From Desulfomonile sp963700305 (GTDB lineage Bacteria; Desulfobacterota; Desulfomonilia; Desulfomonilales; Desulfomonilaceae): a DNA stretch of 64,000 nucleotides. The notes under the pieces are model-generated. The model was given only the letters and a program-made list of their open reading frames with translations. It was not told the DNA's origin and made no database searches. The stretch spans positions 186,001 to 250,000 of the forward strand of contig CAVOXB010000027.1 of the NCBI GenBank assembly GCA_963700305.1, written 5' to 3'. The position numbers and the translations under genes are program-made. How positions within the stretch are numbered: position 1 is the stretch's first letter; the number at the start of each line of letters is the position of its first letter. Shown here piece after piece: positions 18,536-28,764 of the stretch.

Positions 18536-19904
18536 TCATTTGAATTGTTCAATGAGGCTTAACAGCTCTGCCGTCTTTTCCTTCAGCAGTTGCGGATTCT
18601 GCCTGGTTTCCACGTTGAGCCTTATCACCGGTTCAGTATTGGATGCGCGCAGGTTGAACCGCCAGTCTTTGAATTCCATGCTCACGCCGTCAGTGTAGTC
18701 CGTGGCCAGATCTTTCCCTTCGTAGTTGGCTTCGATTTTCTTTAGCACTCCGGGAGGATCTGAGACTGTCCTGTTGATCTCTCCGCTTACGGGGTATTTC
18801 TCTTGACGAGCTTCGATCAATTCAGACAGGGGCTTGCCTTCAGTTGACAGAGTTTCCACAAGCAGCATCCACGGAATCATTCCGCTATCAGCGTAAGAAA
18901 AATCACGGAAATAATGATGCGCTGACATTTCTCCGCCGTAAACAGCGTCTTCGAGCCGCATTCTCTCTTTAATGAACGCGTGGCCTGCTTTGCTCATCAC
19001 CGGAATTCCGCCTGCTTCGAGCGCCATTTCAACCGTATTCCACACCAATCTGGGGTCGTGAACAATCTTTGAGCCCGGGCGAGTTTTCAAGAAGGCCTTA
19101 CCAAGAAAACCTACAATGTAATAGCCTTCGATGAAGTTTCCTTTTTCATCGAAAAAGAAGCAGCGGTCGCAATCTCCGTCCCAAGCTATTCCCAGATCGG
19201 CTTTTTCAGAGATCACTCTGTCAGCTGTGACTCCCCTGGTTTCTGGAAGAATCGGATTGGGAATCCCGTTGGGGAACCTCCCATCAGGCTCAGGGAACAG
19301 CTTGATGAATTGAATGCTCGGCAGCTTCTTTTCCAGTTCATCCAAAATGGGGCCCGCACAACCATTGCCGCAGTTCATCACGATTTTCATCTTTTTGATT
19401 TTTTCAGGATGAATGTAGCCCATCAGATGGTCTATGTACGCTGCCCTGGTGCTTATCGTCTGAACCGAACCTTTGCGCACCGCGGTCTTGAAATCTTCGG
19501 CCAAAACTATTTTTTCGATGTCTTTAAGTCCGGTGTCGCCGCTTATTGGTTTTGCCTGTTCTTTGACCAGCTTCATTCCGTTGTAATCCATGGGATTATG
19601 ACTGGCAGTAACCATGATTCCGCCGTTCAGATTCAGGTGCGCGGTTGCGAAGTAACACTTCTTCCGTGGGACACAGGCCGATGTCTACCACGTCACAGCC
19701 CTGCTCGTTGAGGCCGTGAGTCACTGCCTCGGACATGGCCGGGCTGGAAAGTCTCACGTCGCGGCCGATACAGACCTTTGAAGGCGATAAAAGCGAAGCA
19801 TAACCTCGCCCGATTTTGTATGCCAAATCCTCGTTCAACTCGTCCGGAATCCGCCCCCGGATATCATAGGCTTTGAAACTGTTTAGTCTTTTTTCGTTCG
19901 CCAT
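18536..19904 (-). CDS. Phosphomannomutase/phosphoglucomutase, one frameshift
   Basis: Alpha-D-phosphohexomutase of the ManB/AlgC type (sugar-6-phosphate to sugar-1-phosphate). N-terminus FKAYDIRGRIPDELNED, catalytic serine in TASHNPMDYNGMK, magnesium loop WDGDCDRCFFFDE, sugar-binding GEMSAHHYF and phosphate-binding RASNTEPVIRLN. One extra base near 19654 (gtg ttac ttc for gtg tac ttc) splits the gene just before the catalytic loop. Repaired length is 455 residues, as in the family. Together with manC and the UDP-glucose pyrophosphorylase on the same strand it supplies GDP-mannose and UDP-glucose precursors for surface polysaccharides. Confidence 0.9.
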
Positions 19905-20287
19905 GATCGGTTCCTTTCCAGATTTGTGGCAAATATTTGGTTACGTCACCGAGAACAAAGGAAAATGAAAACATCTTCTTGAAATAGGCAAATACAGCTC
20001 GTGACTAATTTCCCTTCCTTGGTTTCCCGTTTATGCCGCAATGGGATTTGTGACAGCGCTTGTGTTTAGAGACCCCTTCAATTTACTAGAAAAACTTATT
20101 TCAGCATAAATACAAATCAATCTTTTGCGTATTTGTTCTTTGGAAGATTGGGAAGACCCTAATTGTAAAAAAGGTTCAGGCCAACGCCCTTTCCAAGGGT
20201 CACTCTAACATCGTTGGCCGCAACGCGCATTTCTTAGCAAGAAATGTGCATTGGGGCCAAGTGCTAGAAGTTCTTGAAGAGGGGTTT

Positions 20288-20327
20288 GGGGAGGAACTTC
20301 TTACAAGAAGTTCCTCCCCAATTTTTT
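20288..20327. terminator. Strong hairpin with T-tract on the plus side
   Basis: A perfect 13-base-pair stem (20288-20300 with 20307-20319), six-base loop, then aatttttt. It directly follows the manC stop, but the T-tract lies on the plus-strand side, next to manC, so for manC itself it would be a hairpin without U-tail. It may protect the manC mRNA end or stop plus-strand transcription. No gene is visible in the rest of the gap 19905-20287. Confidence 0.6.
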
Positions 20328-21404
20328 CTAAAGCAAGTCTTCGTACCCGTGTTCAGCAAGCAATTCCTGGAGCTTTCTAATATCCTGAGCACTGTCTTTA
20401 CTACAAACGAGCAACGCGTCAGGGGTGTCCACCACAATCAGATCTTTGACACCCATGAGAATTGTAAGCTTATGCGGCGACGATACAACGCAGCCGTCGC
20501 TATCTGAACACAGAGCCGAACCGTTCAGCGCGTTTCCTTTTTCATCATCCGGCCAAACCCCGTGAAGCGAAGACCAAGTGCCCACGTCATTCCACTGAAC
20601 GTCCATGGGAATCATCAAAACCTTACGCGCTTTTTCCATGATTCCATAGTCTATGGAAACGTTCTCCAGCTTGCCATACACCCTTTTCAGCGCGGCGGGC
20701 TCTTCTGGAGTGTTCAGTTGCGGAATGATCGATTCCAATACTCTGCAGACCGAAGGCAAATGCTCCTCAAAAGCTTTTATTATTGTTGCAACCTTCCAGA
20801 TAAACATCCCGCTGTTCCACATGAAATTGCCTTGTCGTAGGTACTTGGCTGCGGTTGCAGGATCGGGTTTTTCCACAAAAGCCTTCACCTGGAAGACTTC
20901 GGTTCCGTTAACCGTCAAGAGCGGCGAGCCCATTTCTATGTAGCCGTATCCGGTCTCCGGACGATCCGGGACAATTCCCAGAGTTATGAGGAAGTCACCC
21001 ATAAAGGCTACATCAGACGCGGTCTTAAGGATTGTACGGAAATCCGCTTCGTTTCCTATGAGGTGATCCGCGGGCAACACCGCCATGGTAGCGTCGTCAC
21101 TTTCCTTGGCAAGCTTGTATGCGGCGAGTGCAATGCAAGGCGCTGTGTTACGAGCTTGAGGCTCCACAACGATTTGTTCGGGTAGGAGCGCCGATATCTG
21201 GTCTCGGATTTGATTCGCGTAGGAGTTGCCGGCCACTATCATGATTCTCTCAGGGGGGATTATCGGTAGAACCCGATCCACGGTGGCCCTGATCATGGTT
21301 TTGTTGCCGGCTATGGGAAGCAGTTGTTTAGGCCTGGTTCTCCTACTCTGCGGCCAAAATCGAGTCCCGCTTCCGCCGGCCATGATCACGCAATGCAACA
21401 TCAT
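20328..21404 (-). CDS. manC: Mannose-1-phosphate guanylyltransferase
   Basis: 358 residues: nucleotidyltransferase domain only, without the C-terminal phosphomannose isomerase domain of longer ManC/AlgA proteins. Signature MAGGSGTRFWPQSR near residue 8, PKQLLPI, EPQARNTAPCIALAA, VLPADHLI, ETGYGYIE, FVEKPD and WNSGMFIWK are all present. It makes GDP-mannose from mannose-1-phosphate and GTP. Start ATG at 21404 or the next codon. It follows the UDP-glucose pyrophosphorylase gene after 29 bases, so the two form an operon, with phosphomannomutase further downstream. Confidence 0.95.
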   Translation of the reverse strand: MMLHCVIMAGGSGTRFWPQSRRTRPKQLLPIAGNKTMIRATVDRVLPIIPPERIMIVAGNSYANQIRDQISALLPEQIVVEPQARNTAPCIALAAYKLAKESDDATMAVLPADHLIGNEADFRTILKTASDVAFMGDFLITLGIVPDRPETGYGYIEMGSPLLTVNGTEVFQVKAFVEKPDPATAAKYLRQGNFMWNSGMFIWKVATIIKAFEEHLPSVCRVLESIIPQLNTPEEPAALKRVYGKLENVSIDYGIMEKARKVLMIPMDVQWNDVGTWSSLHGVWPDDEKGNALNGSALCSDSDGCVVSSPHKLTILMGVKDLIVVDTPDALLVCSKDSAQDIRKLQELLAEHGYEDLL

Positions 21405-21433
21405 GCGATCCTTTCAGTTCGTATTCAGCAATC

Positions 21434-22822
21434 TCATGGAAACTTGCCCTCGGAAAGGACCGCTCCCCTGGGAATTTTCCAGGTTTTCCCTTCAGGGACA
21501 TTTATCTCCACTTTTCCGCGGATTCTAACGTCCCTCTCAAAGAAAGCAGAGCCGTAAACCTCGAAAGAATTGGCAAATAGGAGAGATACAGAGCAGGAAT
21601 CCTCAAAACGTTCGTATAAGTCATCGGGAGAATCAACAAAATTGGAGGAAAAAAACACTTTGGGCCTGAGCGGCAAGAGATCCGGACGCCTGGGATTCCT
21701 TCGCAGCCGGGCCATAGAATCAAGAATTGTGGCGTCAGACTGTAGCGCAAATAAATCGCTGGTTTTCTTGGTGGGGAAAAAGCGGTCGCGTCCCACGCGA
21801 AGCCCGCGAGCTCGTGAAAACGCGCCTACTGCCGCGCCCATTGCGGTCTCAAGCTGAATTATCTTATGGCCTAAGATATTCTTTCTGTTCCTGATAATCG
21901 GAAGCTTCAGAGAATTGTTGTCGAGCGCGTCTGCAAGAGCAAGCAAATTCACCCACATATTGTTCGTGTTGAATACACGGAAGCGCTGCATATCCATGAA
22001 TGCTTCTGTGTCATTGGGGCTCACCTGGCCAATCTCCAGTAGGTCGAGGTGGCCGTTCCTGATCACGAGCGTCCCGCCTTTTCTGTCAGCTTCGGTCCGA
22101 TCTGTCACTTCAAGGAGAAAATCAATTTCCTCACTCTCCAGAAGTCCTAAAATCCAGGGTTCCACACATGCTGCCAGATTATCCAGATTTGACACGAATG
22201 CCCACCGGAATCCCCGACTTATTAAATCGTCGAGCAGGCCGGAGGTCTTTAGGCTGAGATATACGTCGCCATGCCCCGGCGGAGCCCAATCGTCGTCTGT
22301 CCCTGTTTCCAGCGGTGCGAAGGTGTCACCCAGCAATCTGGGAACTTGATTCTGAATGAACGTCAAAGGTGGATTGGAATGCCTGCCCACAATTTTCATG
22401 GTTGGATAATGAGTAAAAAAACTGTTCATCAACACGAGCGGGACATTCACTCCGGATCTCGTGCGAATAGCCTCCACCTGAGCCAATATTATTTCCAGGT
22501 AGGAAAGTCCGTTCTTGGCTATCAAAACTCCCTTGGGCACGCGTCCGCCCATTGTCGTGGCACGACCGCCATTGAGCTTTATTACTGCAACTTTGCCAAG
22601 CAATTGTCTTCCGACTTCGTCCAACTCTGTCATGTCTTCTCTGCTGAGGGAATCGATGACCAATTCTTTGCCGGGAGCGGAAAGCTCGTCCACAGGGACA
22701 TAATCGGATTCTTCTTCCAGTACCTGTTCCACCATTGACAAGAAATGGTTCATAATCAAGGGATTGAGCCCTCGAGATTTCATTTTCGCCATTATCCGGT
22801 CTGCTGGAAGAATAGACTTCAT
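21434..22822 (-). CDS. UTP-glucose-1-phosphate uridylyltransferase, UGP2-like
   Basis: 462 residues, similar to the eukaryotic-type UDPGP family rather than bacterial GalU. Landmarks are the nucleotide-binding loop KLNGGRATTMGGRVPKG near residue 80, LVLMNSFFTHYPT, PPGHGDVYLSLKTSG, FVSNLDNLAA, VFNTNNMWVNL and LETAMGAAVGAFSRARGLRVGRDRFFPTKKT. A beta-helix-like tail follows (FFERDVRIRGKVEINVPEG). It forms UDP-glucose. The canonical loop is KxNGGLGTxMG, and here the second part reads RATTMGG, a small deviation. First gene of the ugp-manC pair. Confidence 0.9.
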   Translation of the reverse strand: MKSILPADRIMAKMKSRGLNPLIMNHFLSMVEQVLEEESDYVPVDELSAPGKELVIDSLSREDMTELDEVGRQLLGKVAVIKLNGGRATTMGGRVPKGVLIAKNGLSYLEIILAQVEAIRTRSGVNVPLVLMNSFFTHYPTMKIVGRHSNPPLTFIQNQVPRLLGDTFAPLETGTDDDWAPPGHGDVYLSLKTSGLLDDLISRGFRWAFVSNLDNLAACVEPWILGLLESEEIDFLLEVTDRTEADRKGGTLVIRNGHLDLLEIGQVSPNDTEAFMDMQRFRVFNTNNMWVNLLALADALDNNSLKLPIIRNRKNILGHKIIQLETAMGAAVGAFSRARGLRVGRDRFFPTKKTSDLFALQSDATILDSMARLRRNPRRPDLLPLRPKVFFSSNFVDSPDDLYERFEDSCSVSLLFANSFEVYGSAFFERDVRIRGKVEINVPEGKTWKIPRGAVLSEGKFP

Positions 22823-23005
22823 TCATACCCCTTTTCCGAATCCATGCGTGAAAACTCGATTACATAAAAAGCTAACCGTAATATTGCCTGGATAATCAAC
22901 TTGTCCTGAAGTGAAGCCATAGTAGGAATTTGGGGTACACAATTCAATGAAAAAACTTCTCCATTCCCGCCAGGGATATTTCTACCGAATGGAATGTTCT
23001 ATATT

Positions 23006-23296
23006 CTAATCGGATTTATTATTTTCTGCCAGTTTTCTGGCTCTCTCTATGAGTTCAACCAGAGTCACCAATTTGGGGGTAGGGGGTTTAAGAAAGGCTT
23101 CTTCGAATTGCTCAGGCGTGAGACCGTGTCTAAAAAGCTCTTCCACGTCGAAACGATCATTCCAGCAAGCGATTGCTTTCTGGCACGGCAGATCGTACCG
23201 CTCTACGCGGCAATACCCGAAACTGACTTGATGGCCCAGTTTGGGGCAGCGGATTTGTTCTTCTTCATAAGGTGTTTCAGCTGTTGAATCGGCCAT
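23006..23296 (-). CDS. Small cysteine-containing hypothetical protein
   Basis: 96 residues with a compact N-terminal cysteine pattern, CPKLGHQVSFGYC...LPCQKAIACW, suggesting a metal-binding knuckle, and a C-terminal amphipathic helix (PKLVTLVELIERARKLAENN). It lies 71 bases downstream of the TrpB2-type gene on the same strand and probably shares its transcript. I recognise the pattern as that of uncharacterised small proteins in anaerobic proteobacteria but cannot name the family. Confidence 0.65.
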   Translation of the reverse strand: MADSTAETPYEEEQIRCPKLGHQVSFGYCRVERYDLPCQKAIACWNDRFDVEELFRHGLTPEQFEEAFLKPPTPKLVTLVELIERARKLAENNKSD

Positions 23297-23367
23297 TCTT
23301 CTGTTGTAAACGCGAGGGAAGAGGCTCCGAGGATTGTCTTCCCTCGCTGAAATCTTAGAGTTTGGGT

Positions 23368-24735
23368 TTAGGAAATCCTTCGAGCGCTAACAGCAGCGTT
23401 TTGGATGTCCTCACTTGGAAGCTCGTAATCGAATAGCTTACCCTGGAAGTACGCGTCGTACACGGCGAGATCCACCAGGCCGTGTCCGCTCCAGTTGACC
23501 AATATTGTCTTTTCTTTGCCTTCTTCTTTGGCTTTCTTGGCCTCCTGGATGACTGCTGCCAGAGCATGGCAAGTCTCCGGAGCGCTTATGAAGCCTTCAG
23601 TTCGCGCCCAGGTTACGCCTGCCTCAAAGGTTGCCAGTTGCATGACTGCTCGAGGCTCAATCAAGCCATCCATAACCAATTGGCTGACCAGCGGCGCCAT
23701 ACCGTGATATCTCAAGCCTCCTGCATGTATGGGCGCAGGCACGAACGCGTGCCCCAGCGTATGCATGGGAATTAGAGGCGTCATTTGCATCGTGTCCCCA
23801 AAATCGTATGTAAATGTGCCTTTGGTCATGGTGGGGCAAGATGCCGGTTCAACAGCGATGATCTCGACCTTTTTCCCTGCGATTTTGTCCCTCACGTATG
23901 GAAACGCGCATCCAGCAAAGTTGCTTCCGCCACCTGCGCAACCTATTACTACGTCCGGGTAATCGCCGATTTTTGCGAACTGTTTCTGAGCTTCTAACCC
24001 GATTATGGTCTGGTGGAGCATTACGTGATTCAAGACGCTTCCGAGCGAATACCGGGTTGAGGGTCTTCCCATGGCTTCGCTGGTTACAGCGTCTTCCACT
24101 GCTTCGCTGATGGCGATCCCGAGGCTTCCGGGGCAGTTGGGATCCATGGCAAGAACCTTCCGGCCTGCTTCGGTTTCCGTGCTCGGGCTGGGGATACACG
24201 TTGCGCCCCAGGTATTCATCATCAATCTGCGATAGGGTTTTTGTTCGTAACTAACCCTGACCATGTAAACCTTGGCTTCCAGCCCGAACTGACTGCACGC
24301 AAAGGCAAGCGCACTTCCCCATTGTCCTGCACCGGTTTCAGTGGATATTCTCTTTATGCCGAATACTTTATTGTAGTATACCTGAGGAATTGCAGTGTTT
24401 GGCTTATGGCTTCCCGCAGGGCTCTGACCTTCGTTCTTGTAATAGATCTTCACCGGACAATTCAGGAATTTTTCGAGTTTTTCCGCTCGGTACAAAGGAG
24501 AAGGACGCCATATCAGAAGTTTGTCAAGGACCTCGTCAGGAATATCGATCCATCTTTCCTGGCTGACTTCCTGCTCAATGAGATTCATTGGAAACACAGG
24601 AGCCAGGTCCTGGGGGCCTATCGGCTGGTGAGTGCCCGGATGCAAAGGCGGCTGCATGGGAGTGGGCATGTCTGCAGCGATGTTGTACCACTGTCGGGGA
24701 AGCTCATCTTCACTGAGTAAAATCTTGATCGGCAT
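23368..24735 (-). CDS. trpB: Tryptophan synthase beta chain, TrpB2 type
   Basis: 455 residues, PLP enzyme. The N-terminal extension and the early SPLYRAEKLEKFL motif mark the TrpB2 branch. The PLP lysine is in GSHKPNTA (K111). STETGAGQWGSALA and GCAGGGSNFAG bind substrate and PLP phosphate. TrpB2 makes tryptophan from indole and serine without a tight TrpA partner, and no trpA or other trp gene is near, which fits a salvage or stand-alone role. Well-formed start after gggagacgcc. Downstream is a small cysteine-containing protein gene. Confidence 0.93.
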   Translation of the reverse strand: MPIKILLSEDELPRQWYNIAADMPTPMQPPLHPGTHQPIGPQDLAPVFPMNLIEQEVSQERWIDIPDEVLDKLLIWRPSPLYRAEKLEKFLNCPVKIYYKNEGQSPAGSHKPNTAIPQVYYNKVFGIKRISTETGAGQWGSALAFACSQFGLEAKVYMVRVSYEQKPYRRLMMNTWGATCIPSPSTETEAGRKVLAMDPNCPGSLGIAISEAVEDAVTSEAMGRPSTRYSLGSVLNHVMLHQTIIGLEAQKQFAKIGDYPDVVIGCAGGGSNFAGCAFPYVRDKIAGKKVEIIAVEPASCPTMTKGTFTYDFGDTMQMTPLIPMHTLGHAFVPAPIHAGGLRYHGMAPLVSQLVMDGLIEPRAVMQLATFEAGVTWARTEGFISAPETCHALAAVIQEAKKAKEEGKEKTILVNWSGHGLVDLAVYDAYFQGKLFDYELPSEDIQNAAVSARRIS

Positions 24736-25278
24736 AGGCGTCTCCCTTCCTGGTTTTGGATGTAGTATGAATAGCGCGCCCCTTATTGCTGCTCAAGCAA
24801 AAGGGACCTGGTCAAAAGCCTGCAAAGAAAAACCTAACTCGAATCGTAACTCGAGAATTCAAGCCCCAGAGAAGGATATTCTAACCGCAGTAGTCTGTTT
24901 AATTAATCTCAAATCGATGTCTGTTACAAGGTGATTAGAGCTGCACCCATACGCCCGCTGAATGCTAAATATTACGTTTAATCCGACAAGGCCGCAAGGG
25001 TTTTCAGTCGACGGGGATCCATTTAGTCGCTTGGGCAAACCCTCTATGGCCATTCTAAAAAGTTCTTTCGGAATGGGAATGCACTGCTGGGCAAGCCAGC
25101 AGTGGCACCCAGAAGTCCATCCCTGATTACTTTCGAGAACTGGTATAGCTGTGCTGTTGTTCCCGTTGAGGGAAGCCACGAAGCAATCCCTTGAAAGAAT
25201 GAGACTGTTTTGCCCACGCAATTACATGTCTCCGAAGCGCCCCATTTCCTCTCAAACTGGATGCTGGTACTTACGCTG
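24736..25278. repeat. 543-base gap with one copy of the cactgctgg palindrome
   Basis: 25082-25110 is a 29-base copy (one mismatch) of the arm of the inverted repeat at 51337-51409. A degenerate BIME fragment (gaagccacgaagcaatccc) lies near 25164. No coding signal: the open frames here have no recognisable features. Confidence 0.6.
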
Positions 25279-27285
25279 CTATTTGATCGGGGTCCCAGGC
25301 GAACCTGCTTCGTCAAGCTCGCACAAAACCACTTTCCCGTCCTGACTCGCGGCGGCCAACACCATTCCTTCACTTGTACCGAACCGCATCTTGCGAGGCT
25401 TAAGATTTGCCACCACGATAACGGTTTTGCCCACAACAGTTGAGGGCTCATACGATGCTTTTATCCCCGCGAATACTGTTCTGGTCTGTTTGCCGAGATC
25501 GACGGTAAGCTTGAGCAGTTTATCCGATCCTTCCACTGATTCGGCGGAAAGGATTTTGGCCGCACGCAGGTCGATTTTGGCAAAATCGTCTATGCTGATT
25601 TCTTCTTTGAAATCCGGAACAGCTGCAGCCACTGGTTTTTGAACCATCAGGCTGTCTCGGCTTGCCTCGATCAGATTTTCAATAGCGCCAGGTTCAAGGC
25701 GACCCAAGAGCTTCTCAAATGTGCGAACTTCGCGGTCCTCAAGATCGAATTTGGCGTCTTCCCAGGTAAGGTCTTTTAATCCGAGGATCTGTTCGATCTT
25801 CTCGCAATAAGAAGGCAATATGGGCTTGAGGAGAATTGATATTATCTTTATGCAATTCACCACGAACGTAAGATCATTGCGCGCTCGCTCAGGTTGATCC
25901 TTAATTGTGGCCCACGGCTCTTCTTGTTGAACATGGTTGTTTGCAATATCGGAAATGGCAAGAATATTTTTGACCGCGGCACTGAATCTCAGATTCTCGT
26001 AATCCTGTCGAGTCTCTTGAATCAAGGCTTCGACACGAGCCGTCGTTTCGGTCCACGGAATTCTCCCAAGCTTTGAATTCAGCCTCTTATTGAGGAACCC
26101 TATGGTTCTGCTAACCAAGTTAGTTATGTTATTCACCAGCTCGGCATTGGTTCTGTTTACGAATTCCTCAATGTTGAGATCGAGGTCATCAATGGAATTG
26201 CCTAATTTAGTGGCATAGTAATATCGTAAATACCAAGGGTTCAAATGATCTGCGAATAATCGCGCAGTAATGAAAGTGCCGCGGCTCTTTGACATCTTTC
26301 GGGAATCTACTGTCAAGAAACCATGCACGTGGACTGCCGTGGGTATCCGGTAATCACCGGCCTGGAGCATCGCAGGCCAAAACAGCGTGTGGAAATACGC
26401 GATGTCCTTCCCGATGAAATGATGGATCTCCGCGTCGGAGTTATGGTCCAACCAGTATTCTTCCACACTTCGATCCGGGTGCGTCGCACTATAATGTTCT
26501 GTTGCAGCAATGTAACCTATGGGAGCATCAAGCCAGACGTAGAAAAACTTGTCTTCCTCGCCGGGTATTCTGAACCCGAAATATGGGCCGTCCCGTGAAA
26601 TGTCCCAGTCCTGTAGCCCCTGATCTATCCAGGTACGCACGAAGGCACGCACCTCCGGCTGGAGGCGATCTCCTTCCGATGTCCATTTCAGGAGAAACTC
26701 ATTAAAATCGCGCAGTTTGAAAAAATAGTGCTTCGAAGTGCGCATAGCAGGAGTTGCGCCGCATATAGCACATTTCGCATCTGTGAGTTCCGTCGGCCTG
26801 TACGTGGCACCGCAGGATTCGCACACGTCGCCGTATTGATCGTCTGCACCACACTTGGGGCAAGTCCCCTTGATGTATCTATCCGGCAAGAAGCGACCGC
26901 AGGATTCGCAATAGAACTGTTCGATTTCCCGCGTTTCAATGTGCCCCTTTTCGTTGGCTCGAAAGAAGATCGTCTCAGAATGTTTCTGATTTTCCGGCGA
27001 ATCCGTGGTGTAAAACTCGTCGAACTCTATCTCGAATCTTGCGAAATCCTCTCTGTGCCTTTCGTGGAACTCGTCAACCAGTTGACGAGGGGAGATGCCT
27101 CGTTTGGACGCATTGATCTCAATAGGTGTACCATGGGCATCCGACGCACACATATAAAGCACGTCTTCTCCCGTAAGCTTGCGAAAGCGGACGTAAATGT
27201 CAGTCTGAATGTATTCTACGAGATGACCTATGTGTATGTCGCCGTTAGCATAGGGCAAGGCGCTGGTAACCAGAATTCTTGGCAA
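25279..27285 (-). CDS. metG: Methionyl-tRNA synthetase
   Basis: 668 residues, class I synthetase of the long bacterial type. HIGH motif as HIGH at residues 18-21, KMSKS near residue 330, and between them four zinc-knuckle cysteine pairs (CESCGRFL, CPKCGADD, CESCGATY, CAICGATP), so both zinc sites are intact. Anticodon-binding helices follow, then a C-terminal EMAP/Trbp tRNA-binding domain from about residue 560 (FAKIDLRAAKILSAE). The frame is intact over the whole gene, in contrast to several neighbours. Confidence 0.97.
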   Translation of the reverse strand: MPRILVTSALPYANGDIHIGHLVEYIQTDIYVRFRKLTGEDVLYMCASDAHGTPIEINASKRGISPRQLVDEFHERHREDFARFEIEFDEFYTTDSPENQKHSETIFFRANEKGHIETREIEQFYCESCGRFLPDRYIKGTCPKCGADDQYGDVCESCGATYRPTELTDAKCAICGATPAMRTSKHYFFKLRDFNEFLLKWTSEGDRLQPEVRAFVRTWIDQGLQDWDISRDGPYFGFRIPGEEDKFFYVWLDAPIGYIAATEHYSATHPDRSVEEYWLDHNSDAEIHHFIGKDIAYFHTLFWPAMLQAGDYRIPTAVHVHGFLTVDSRKMSKSRGTFITARLFADHLNPWYLRYYYATKLGNSIDDLDLNIEEFVNRTNAELVNNITNLVSRTIGFLNKRLNSKLGRIPWTETTARVEALIQETRQDYENLRFSAAVKNILAISDIANNHVQQEEPWATIKDQPERARNDLTFVVNCIKIISILLKPILPSYCEKIEQILGLKDLTWEDAKFDLEDREVRTFEKLLGRLEPGAIENLIEASRDSLMVQKPVAAAVPDFKEEISIDDFAKIDLRAAKILSAESVEGSDKLLKLTVDLGKQTRTVFAGIKASYEPSTVVGKTVIVVANLKPRKMRFGTSEGMVLAAASQDGKVVLCELDEAGSPGTPIK

Positions 27286-27414
27286 AATCGTCTCCTCGGC
27301 CGACGTTCGAGTCTTCGGCTCGTGCTGCGCGTCCGCATATTATTCTGCGATCGCTTCTGATGTAGCATGCGGCGCCCGTCAGAGCGAGCCCTGCACATGG
27401 TGGTCTGCCTGCAG

Positions 27415-27825
27415 CTATTCTTTGGCTATTTCTATTACTTCCAGATTCGGGTCCTTTTCCTTGTCAATTTTAAATACTTTGGCCTTCATGACAATCGTTT
27501 CCATTTCTTTGAGACTGTCCAAGATACTCGCTTTTTCCTTCTTGATCCAGACCTTGTTCAAAGTAATATAGCTGACCCGATCGGCAATTATTACGTTTAT
27601 GTAATTGTCACCCAAAGGAGAAGGAAGATCCCCTTTTTTGTAAAATCGCACTGAGAACACTATGTCCTTATCCAAGAAGTTGTTGGGGCTTTCCGTCAGT
27701 TTAACTATTGTTAGGTCTTCGTCGAGATTCCTATGGATGCCTCCCTTGAAGAGCTTGGTGGCGCCGCAACTGATGAGTGATACGGAAACAGTCAATATGA
27801 GCAGGAGGTTTCTCGAAAAGGACAT
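27415..27825 (-). CDS. Small lipoprotein, unknown function
   Basis: 136 residues. Signal peptide with lipobox SLISC (Cys20 acylated after cleavage), so the mature protein is anchored in the outer or inner membrane. The mature part has alternating hydrophobic strands (LDKDIVFSVRFYKKGD, NYINVIIADRVSYITL, METIVMKAKVFKI) suggesting a small beta barrel, possibly OB-like. This is a pattern-based guess. Downstream of metG on the same strand? No: it lies beyond the metG start, upstream of it in transcription order but 129 bases away, so they may be unlinked. Confidence 0.7.
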   Translation of the reverse strand: MSFSRNLLLILTVSVSLISCGATKLFKGGIHRNLDEDLTIVKLTESPNNFLDKDIVFSVRFYKKGDLPSPLGDNYINVIIADRVSYITLNKVWIKKEKASILDSLKEMETIVMKAKVFKIDKEKDPNLEVIEIAKE

Positions 27826-28752
27826 ACGACGTAATTCTTTCGCAATAATGGTCAGACAGGCTTATAACATAAACTCACGGTTTATAAAAGTCAAAGACTA
27901 TTACAGACGGACGATTGATTCGGCATGAGCGCGCAGAGGAAAAGGGGACTCAAAAAACTTTTTTTTGCGGACGATGTCAGGTGTTGCTCCGTCGAATTAT
28001 GAGCCTGCTCAACGGGATAGGTCAAAAGCCATCAATATGCGAGGACCCGAACATAGAAAAAACTTATCCCACGGGTTCACAACAGATTTGACAAGTTCAT
28101 ACGCAAGTGATAAGAAGCTTCTAGGGATGAATAAAGGCGCCAGAACCGATCCTTATTTGGAATTGGCCTGAAAGAACCCCTAGATTCAATATATTTGATC
28201 CGAATTCCCCGGCAGTACCAGTTCGAATACCTAAATTTTCGGACAGAGTTCATCGTAACCCGAAGAATTTTTGTTGCCTATCTTTCTGGATCGAACTTTT
28301 ACAAACCTCGGATGTCCTCACAAGACAGGAGTCGGAAAACCGACCTTAGATGCTCCCTTGGACGCGTCGTATAAGCGTGACGGCAATCATTAGTGCTATG
28401 ACACCGACTCAAGTCTTTTTAAACATGAATTCAGGATTAATTGTGAGCCGCTCGGCCGTTCAATTGCTGAATGAGTGAACTAAGCCCGAGCCTTCGGTGC
28501 TGCAGACTGCTCGTTTTCGAGACAGTGGCAGGAGATTTCCATAACAGCAATCCTCGGAGTGTGGGCCTGAGACCCACTCGAAACTTTGCGTCTGGAACTT
28601 CTAACACCCGGATTGATGAGAGCGACCCAGGGGAACTCTCCGGCTTTTTCCCGAGCCGGTAACCCGATGATGTCACACGCGTAAAACGGGGGGACTACGA
28701 AAAATGTTGACAACATCGTGTTGGCCGAATATAGACCGATATTCACCCCCGA
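27826..28752. other. 927-base gap without supported genes
   Basis: The longest empty stretch in the window. Several short open frames overlap on both strands (for example around 28437-28746) but none has a ribosome-binding site with a believable protein. A run of eight t at 27959-27966 has no stem before it. No repeat family seen elsewhere in the window is present. Confidence 0.5.
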
Positions 28753-28764
28753 ATGGAGAACAAC

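Noticed and set aside
27415..27825. Lipoprotein as part of a metG operon
   Set aside because: It is on the same strand as metG but upstream of it by 129 bases with no coupling signal. The entry's neighbour remark is positional only and no functional link is claimed.
28200..28240. tRNA-like gttcgaat sequence
   Set aside because: The T-loop-like string is not flanked by complementary stems and no anticodon arm or acceptor stem could be built around it.
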